A stretch of 64,000 nucleotides of DNA from Lactuca virosa (Eukaryota; Streptophyta; Magnoliopsida; Asterales; Asteraceae). Within the stretch, counting starts at the first letter, position 1. The number at the start of each line of letters is the position of its first letter. The stretch is taken from NCBI GenBank assembly GCA_928212115.1, contig CAKMRJ010003334.1:100565613-100629612 (forward strand). The letters are read 5' to 3'. The position numbers and the translations under genes are program-made. The notes under the pieces are model-generated. The model was not told the DNA's origin. It made no database searches and saw nothing but the letters and a program-made list of their open reading frames with translations. Below, piece by piece: positions 57,220-64,000 of the stretch.

Positions 57220-59018
57220 ATTTGACCTTTAGCACCTCTTTTGCTACGCAAAAGACTCGGAACACTCCCAAGAGGCTAGAAAGGACCTTGAAACACCAAA
57301 ACTCCTACATTTCACCCAGTGTTTACGGCCGTAAACTCATGGGCCGTAAACCCACATGCCGCAAACCCATGGGCCGTAAACCCATGGACCGCAAACTCAT
57401 GGGCCGTAAACCCACATGCCGCAAACCCATGGGCCGTAAACCCATGGACCGCAAACACTTGGGCCGTAAACCCCATTGGACCGTAAACTCATGGGTCGTA
57501 AACCCTGTTGGGCCGCAAACCCCTGACCGTACACCCCTAATTACGGCCGCAAACTCCCTAGCTTCAATCACGTGTGATTCTAACACTTAGTTTCAAACGA
57601 TTCCTAGTCCCTAAGGTGGTTTCCTCCATAACAGATAATGTTATGTCCTTGTCTGATACATATATGTGATACCATATGTTAATAGGATCCACTTGTGTAC
57701 AAAACATCAGTTGACACTCAGTATCCACGCCGACCTTACACTCGAGTCTTACGACAAACTGTGAGTTCATACCCCTACATTTTCCATATTTTCAATGTTT
57801 TCAGGGGGGGGGGATACAAGCTAAACATAAATGTTTTCAAAACTTATGCAAACCTCATACTTTAACCCTTTTGTACTGTGTTGAGCATAAGGGACGTTTT
57901 CACAAAAATTGCATAGTTTTTCGGACATGCTATTCACTATACATGCAGACTATAATCGGTATAGTTTGGGATTTTTCTAAAACATATCAAGTATAGAAAC
58001 TTTCACTACTAAACATATGCACTAAGACAGAAACAGTTTACAGTAATTATCACTACATACGGTATACATACGGATTTGTACTATGGTAGAACGCTACTAC
58101 ACTACATGTAAACTAGATTGTACGATACTGTGAGGCGCTACTTCACTACTGTACCCTTAGGTGTACAGGGATAAATCCTACCATAGTATAACCAGAGTCT
58201 CCTCGAGGGAGAGCGTAAGATTTGTGAATATATCTATTCGGGACTGACAATCCCACATCTGAACTGCTAGCTACAGTTAGGCGGGCACGCCTGGGATGTA
58301 CAAATGTCATTTAACTCAACGCCTGAAGAACGTTGGAAAGGTCACTAGTCATATCAAGCATGGTTATACGAATCACATTATGTATAAATCACCTTTAGTT
58401 TACAACCGGGTACTCTTCAACTGTTCTATTTATACTAAATAGAACTAACACACACTACGTATACTGGCTGAAGTCAGGGTTTTCAAACAGAACCGATTAT
58501 GCATTGGTTTCACATACAAAATACCTATACTTCATGATTAGCCCTAACTAGTCACATGAGGTAGTATTTTCGCATATCACTACGGTTTTCAGTAACGAAC
58601 ATTCATGGTTTTATACGGAAATTGATAACACTACTCTTTCACTAAAGAAAATATCGGATTTTCTTGAAACTATACAAACATTTCTGCTAGCTCATCAACA
58701 AGTTTTCATTACGAACTACTGCTTATGAACTCACCAGCGTTATGCTGATATTTTCAAACTGCTTGTATTCTCAGGAAATCAGTAGACAGGTACCTGCTGG
58801 GTTTTTTTTAAGAGTTGAAGCAATAAGAGTTTAATGTTTATATTCATACAAACTATATGATGTAATTCAAACAATTTTCAGAATCTATGTAAACATTTTT
58901 ACTTAAGTATTCATTGTAATGGTTGCGTTGCTATGATTGCTATTATTCATTGGTTGTGATGCTACACATGACGTCCTCCGCCCCGGAACGTTTCCGTCAT
59001 CGGTTTCGGGGTGTGACA
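57220..59018. mobile_element. Insertion I within LTR H, with TTTACGGCCGTAAA repeat array
   Basis: LTR H is interrupted between its two palindrome clusters. The inserted DNA ends CGGTTTCGGGGTGTGACA at 59018, the same style as the 2469-5236 insertion. It contains the array at 57319-57560 and otherwise non-coding sequence (57560-59000). The left edge could not be fixed. No protein is encoded. Confidence 0.45.
57319..57560. repeat. Tandem (GGGCCGTAAACCCATG)-type array seeded by a 16-bp palindrome
   Basis: The array opens with the perfect palindrome GTTTACGGCCGTAAAC (57321-57336) and continues as about ten variants of GGGCCGTAAACCCATG or GCCGCAAACCCATG, ending TTACGGCCGCAAAC near 57555. Higher-order repetition is visible (57336-57396 recurs at 57396-57456). 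Confidence 0.92.
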
Positions 59019-61215
59019 CGTAAGGAGGAGTACGCCCCACGTACTCAGTCAGCCACCCCGTTGTGGGTCAATACGAGGCAGTGTACGCCCATCGTACCGA
59101 AGGAGTACGCCCTGCGTACGCCTTCTGTTGGATTTCAGACTTTAGGCTTCAAGTTTTGGGCCACCTGTTGGGCTTGAATGCTTCGGTCCTTATTGGTCTA
59201 TCTGAGTATGAGTGTTTTGGGCCAAGTGAAGAGTTGGACCTTATGATAAGACCCAAAAAGGAGTTTGGGCCCAATTTGGAAAATTGAACCAATGATGGGC
59301 CTTGTATAATTTTGGGCTTTTTGGATCAAGGATTGGACCTGGGTCTTAGCCCATTTATGGATTGAGTAAAGTGGCTGTTTACCCTAAGTTTGGGTCATTA
59401 GTCAGGGATGGTAATCCAATTATTAATTGGATGTTTATTCGTTGTGATAGTTCGGGATTTTAGTGGGCCAGCAACCGGAGGTTTTCTGTGTGATTCGTCA
59501 GTGTGAGGTGAGTTGTTCTCACTATACTCTCGGGTCGAAGGAACCAAGGTCGGCCCTTCAGATTGTTATCCTGGTTATTGTATGCTTGCTATGCTATAGT
59601 GATATGTTAGATTGGCATCCTGCTAGATAGGATGTGCTATGCTATAGTGATCTGTTAGACTTGTATGGCTGTCTCTATATGCTAGCTATGTTTGGTTATG
59701 TTATGTGTGGATATGTGATGGATGGTTGGGTTGAGGCGGTCCTGCTGTGTGCAGAAGGCAAACAGAACCAGGACGACCCGGATAGACTGAAGGCCTGTGA
59801 GGTGGACCAGTTTTGGGGAAACTCACTAAGCGTTCGGTTTACAGTTTTGGGTTATGTTTCAGGTACCTCAGATAATCGTGGGAAGGCAAAGGCTTCATTG
59901 TGCACCTCCTCATGTTATGTTTTGTGATTTTGGGGATGACTCTGATGATAAACATGTATTGAAAACTACAATGTAAACAATTATGATTTTGGTTGGTTTG
60001 GAAAAGTTTTTTTTTTTTTGAAATTTTATGAATGCTACAGCGTGCACACCTACTATAAATAAAACTCTCCAACCTCATTCATTCCACACACCTCCCACAC
60101 TTTCTCTCACGATTTTCTCTGCATTTTGCCCAATTTTCCCTTAGTTTTAAGTATCCGGCCCCTGCAACACCTGAGGTATTCAACCAAGTAGTAGCCATCA
60201 AGTAGGAGGCATGCGAGTGCGATTTGTGGACTTTGGTCAGGAAGAATCACTATAAGTTAAGCTACACTCTAGTATTTTCAGTGTAACTTATATTTATAGT
60301 TTTAAGTCGTTATTATGAACCTATAAATAAGATTTATCATTAATTCTAGTCATAATTTTGATTAATCCACTTACGGGAGAGGTGTTAAGAATGGTCACGT
60401 TGGTTTGGTTGTTGGATTTCAGAAAGGCTATATGTCGAATTGGTCTTGCCTCCCAAATGTCCATCCTGGATGATCCTTATTTGATAGAAATATCAGTATT
60501 CATTGGGATTAGTGATAGGTCTAACCCACATTGCCAGATTTCCCTAGTATCTAATAAGCGGTAGTATTATAGGTTAACATTAGCCGGGTACGTTACCATC
60601 AGTTGGATCATCAGTAGATTGTTGTTAGTTGTCAGATCAACTGTCTAGGTGAGTTCATCTCACTATATTATGTATTCCAGTATATATCCATGTGTGCTAG
60701 GATATAGGCACCAATAATGTAGAGTCGTAGTATAGTTTTCTATGTGCCTGTAGAGCCGAATGTGTGTGTGATTGTTGATATGCTTAAAATTTATTGCGAA
60801 TTAGTTAGGGGATGATGGCGGAACGAAAAAGAGGTCGGAAGCCTATAGGCCCACATGTTAACAAAATGACATGTAGGCCGTAAGTACACATTGACATGTG
60901 TTAACGAAATGATGTGTAGGGCTTAAGTACACGCAACCCGTGTTGAAGACGAAATGACGTGTAGGTCGTAAGTCTAAGATATGCATATTATTTGTATGCA
61001 TGTATGTGTATTGTGGTATATGTTATATTGAGGGAACTCATTAAGCCTAACGTTTACCCAGTTGTTATAAATGTTTTTCAGGTACTTCGTGAGAAGAGCA
61101 AGGTTTGACTGTACACACACGCATTCACAACATGTTTCTACATAATATCATTATACTCTGATATATTTAACAAATAAAAAAATTAAAATTTTTGGTTGAA
61201 AATTGGGACGTTACA

Positions 61216-61773
61216 ACTATTTTTACTAATCTAAACAGGAATTCGATGAATAATAATTTATGTGTTTTTTTATAATTATTACTTAAATTAAATTATATGG
61301 ACGATGATTAATTGAATGCACTAACCTTCAATTAGAGAGAAAGCGATCGGGGGTGTACAAAGACATTGTGTAATTTGATTTTTCCCCACTTAGATTTGCT
61401 GATTTAAATGGAGTCGCTAAAGCTTCTTTTATATCAGAAAACATCAATGGAATTGGATTGAAAGACGAAATCGTATGGACAGATCGAGGTGATCGATGGA
61501 GACAAAATGGAGGCTGATGATCGTAATATAGGGTTAGCGTGAAAGAGAGATTAATAAGGATTAATCCTTAAAATGGTGGATTTTAAATAAAATATATTAA
61601 TTATGTTTTCATATTTGGTCGTAAATTCACACAATACTTATATGTTATTATCAGGACCGACCATGAGATTTTGAAGGTGTTGTTCATATTAGTAAAAATA
61701 GGCCTCAAAACTTGAAAAAACTAAAAAGTTGAGCAAAACAATTTTAATTTTTAATTTTCTATTGCAACGTAAG
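61216..61773. other. AT-rich region between LTR J and the hAT relic
   Basis: No gene recognised. It may include flanking sequence of the hAT-related relic, but no terminal repeat was found. Confidence 0.4.
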
Positions 61774-63610
61774 TTAAAGCTCACTAAAAAAAAACTTGCT
61801 TCGACTTAAAAGTGTCATCCTTCTAGGATTTCTTGAAACAAAATTTTCAATTACTTCTTCATAAACAATTTTATCCAAAAAAAATCTCTCAGTTGTAAAC
61901 AAAGCCAATCCATTAATCCGTTCTTGTGTCATTGTAGATCGTATGTAAGACTTTAATATCTTCAATTTGAAAAACTTTTTTTCTGTAGATGTAAAAATAA
62001 CATGAATAGTTAATAAAATTCTATATGCAATAGATGTATTAGGAAAACAATCAACATGGTTTAAAAAGTTTAGAATATCTACTGCAATCATTTTTTCTTT
62101 AGGTTAAAGATATAGAGGTAATTTTAATTCAAAATATAAATTATTTCCATCAATATCTGATTGTTCATCTTGCTTAAGTGAAGTTTCGAGAGACTTACAA
62201 CATGACTTTAAGCGCATATCATCTAATGAACGCAAATTTTCAGAATTAAATAAAAACTCAAAAATATTATCATATTGTTGATATTATTCAAACGTTGTAG
62301 TTAGAGAAGAAATTGTTTGATCAATAATGTATAGAAAATATTTTACCCTAAAAGACTCTTGTGAGGATTTTAAAACACTAGAAGACGTATTATTTAAAGT
62401 CTCATCAAAATTCTTTTTTATTTTGATTTCATGTTTTTTAGGAAACATTGGTTTAATGTTCATTTCCAAGGTAATTTCTTTTGCAATTTGTAAAGCATTT
62501 AAAAACCTAATTTCTCTATATTCTTTAAAAAAAAGAAAATAAGCCCCTTTATTTTTTCCATTGCAATATCAATAAGCATATCTTTTGATTGCAATTGTTT
62601 TCTAACTAAATTAATAGTATTTTACATTTCGTACCAAATTACTAGAGTCATTATAAACTCAAAGTTACCAAGTTTATTTTTTGCTAAGGATTTAACTTCA
62701 CTTTTTATTTTTGGATTATTATCATTTTTAGCAACTTGAAGTATATGTTTTTGGAATATATAAAATTTGAAATCTTATTGATTTTACACTATCAACACGA
62801 CTCTACCAACGAATTGATGACAAAGATTTAGAAGTTAATCCTTTCATATTATCTTTTAAAATTTTCCATTTTTTAGTCGACATTTCGACTAAGCCTAAAA
62901 AATTTATATTGTTATTTTCATACAATTTCTCATTAGTACCATGAAATGATAGAATATGTATAGCACGGAATTTCACAACAAAAATAATTCTCAATAAAAC
63001 TTTTCTCCAATGCTTTTTTTTTCTATTTTTTGAGTCTTTTTATCAATAGTTTTATATTTTTTATAATTTTTAACGCAAATCATACCAAATATTTATATTT
63101 TTCATATGTTCTATACTTGTTTCACTCTCTTTAATTCTAGTGCTAAGATGTATCCAATCCCCAAAACCCTCATTTGCTAATGATTTTTTCAACATCCAGT
63201 TCTGAATATTTTACAATAAAAATAAAATATTTTATCAAGTTGTTTAGAAGTGCTAAGATGCATCTAATCCCCAAAACCCTTATTTGTTAATGATTTTTTC
63301 CACATAATTTTTTGAATATTATACAACAAAAACAAAATATTTTATCAAGTTGTTTAGAATAAACAAGCCAATCTTTATCATATTTTTTTTCCCATTTGGT
63401 AAAACTCTAGTATAATAGAAAGCATAAACTCTTATTAAAATATTTATCTTTAGGATATTTTTGAATATATAAATCTCTTTTATGACCTTCTAATGCTAAA
63501 ATATTTATCATATTAGAGTTTAGAGTTTCCCAAATTTATGGATCAAATATATCAAACGTATAAAAGTTATTACCATCATCAATATTAGCTTCATCAAAAT
63601 TATTATCAAT
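61774..63610 (-). pseudogene. ZMYM1/TTF-type hAT transposase pseudogene
   Basis: The N-terminal side (about 63590-63370) reads DIFDP-stop-IWETLNSNM, then KYPKDKYFNKS and KDWLVYSKQLDKIFCF, the TTF-like zinc-finger region of this hAT family. The C-terminus (62091-61774) has DILNFLNHVDCFPNTSIAYR followed by TEKKFFKLKILKSYIRSTMT and ERINGLALFT, the hAT dimerisation domain. Stops (for example 63536-63538), gaps and a 110-bp tandem duplication disrupt the body. Such transposases move DNA elements and are often annotated as zinc-finger MYM-type proteins. No terminal repeats were identified. Confidence 0.85.
63140..63359. repeat. 110-bp tandem duplication in the hAT relic
   Basis: Two adjacent copies (63140-63249 and 63250-63359) start GTGCTAAGATG and end AAGTTGTTTAGAA. 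They differ at several positions, so the duplication is not recent. Confidence 0.88.
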
Positions 63611-63718
63611 AATATTAGCATCGTCAAAATTATTATCATCTATATTAGCATCATTACTGTTAACATTGTCACTATTAGTTCCATTAACAGTAACATCATT
63701 ACTATTAGCTCCATTAAC

Positions 63719-64000
63719 TAGGGCTGAGCATGGGTCGGTTTGGGTCGGTTTTGACCTAAAACCGAATCCAAAACCGAACTATCGGTTTTTAGAAAATTAG
63801 AACCCAACCCAACCCCAAATCAATGGGTTCGGTTTCTCGGTTTTTCGGTTTCGGGTTTAATCGGTTTTAAAACAGCAAACCTTAAAACTTAGAAACCAAA
63901 TACTAACCATGGACTTATTAGGTTAGGATCAACCCAAATCCAATGACTTCATTATATAGAAGAAGATATAAGGGTGAGTTTGATCCCAGCTTCGATGTGG
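63719..64000. mobile_element. Start of a hAT-like non-autonomous element
   Basis: TAGGGCTGAGCATGGGTCGG resembles a hAT terminal repeat, followed by subterminal GGTCGGTTTTGACC and CGGTTTTTCGGTTTCGGG repeats. The other end is outside the window. The left target copy would be CCATTAAC (63711-63718). Confidence 0.6.

Larger units (their letters stand above)
56979..60038 (+). repeat. LTR H, split by insertion I
   Basis: Begins TGTAACATTCCGGG and ends GAATGCTACA. Palindromes of the GTACGCTGGGCGTAC type lie at 57117-57200 and 59025-59125. The GTGAG-TTGTT-CTCAC hairpin is at 59511-59525 and the terminal block TTTCAG|GTAC at 59858-59867. Flanks are ACATG (56974-56978) and GCGTG (60039-60043); both differences are G-to-A, compatible with a decayed duplication inside LTR J. 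Confidence 0.7.
56563..61215 (+). repeat. LTR J, split by LTR H
   Basis: Plus-oriented LTR. Its left part (to 56978) ends in a palindrome block GCACGC-ATATG-GCGTGC (56953-56969). Its right part resumes at 60039 with GCGTGCACACC, a TATAAATA box (60053-60060), a leader, the GTGAG-TTCAT-CTCAC hairpin (60649-60663), subrepeats with ACATGTAGGCCGTAAG (60860-60975) and the terminal block TTTCAG|GTAC (61076-61085). It ends GGGACGTTACA at 61215. The left boundary (TGTCACAAAAAC at 56563) is a guess; flanking bases do not form a clear duplication. Confidence 0.6.

Noticed and set aside
57319..57560. CRISPR array
   Set aside because: The units are near-identical and contiguous with no unique spacers, in a plant nuclear context.
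57222..57590. Long frame encoding GRKPMGRKPT-type repeats as a repeat protein
   Set aside because: It is the translation of the tandem DNA array at 57319-57560; all frames on both strands stay open for the same reason.

Overview
The window is plant nuclear DNA: spliceosomal GT-AG introns, a nuclear-type tRNA-Leu(CAA), a PRP39 splicing-factor gene, and dense nested Copia and Gypsy LTR retrotransposons. The short palindromes in the LTRs (GTACGC..GCGTAC and ACTCG-N-CGAGT) resemble what I remember from lettuce (Lactuca, Asteraceae). That assignment is an inference from memory; 'eudicot' is safer.

Layout. 1-31.6 kb is a nest of retroelements. Copia A1 ends at 5579, and its 3' LTR carries a 2.8-kb insertion. 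An LTR called D here is split by a Gypsy-type element B (6862-29934). B contains a solo LTR (C, 7673-9492), a minus-strand Gypsy C (9.6-14.85 kb), Copia A2 inserted in the Gypsy C 5' LTR at 14850, and solo LTR E1 inserted in A2's own LTR (15341-17289). An Ale-like Copia remnant (22.4-24.56 kb), gene relics (26.0-26.9 kb) and a CACTA end follow. Target-site duplications support several of these junctions.

32.9-40 kb is the gene-bearing part: a hAT MITE (32879-33375), a complete PRP39 gene of 12 coding exons, and convergent to it a TPR-protein gene with a one-base frameshift. 40.99-43.9 kb is an internally deleted hAT transposon. 44.4-48 kb holds a probable Helitron end and a MITE. 48.7-53 kb holds the remains of a SAC-domain phosphoinositide phosphatase gene, interrupted by a perfect-TSD solo LTR (E2) and lacking its catalytic Cys and Arg. 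53.6-56.1 kb has a MITE, tRNA-Leu(CAA) and a small Lys-rich protein gene. 56.5-61.2 kb is another LTR nest (J, H, I), and 61.8-64 kb holds a dead ZMYM1-like hAT transposase and the start of another hAT-like repeat.

The most notable pattern is an architecture shared by at least seven LTRs (B, C, D, E1, E2, H, J). They carry (1) TGTAAC..GTTACA-like ends in most, (2) clusters of a short palindrome whose sequence differs by family, (3) an invariant GTGAG-N4/5-CTCAC hairpin containing a consensus 5' splice site, (4) arrays of small hairpins in some, whose stems covary in the E LTRs, and (5) a conserved terminal block with a TTTCAG|GTAC 3' splice-like site. This looks like a conserved LTR leader/intron module with fast-changing palindromic tags.
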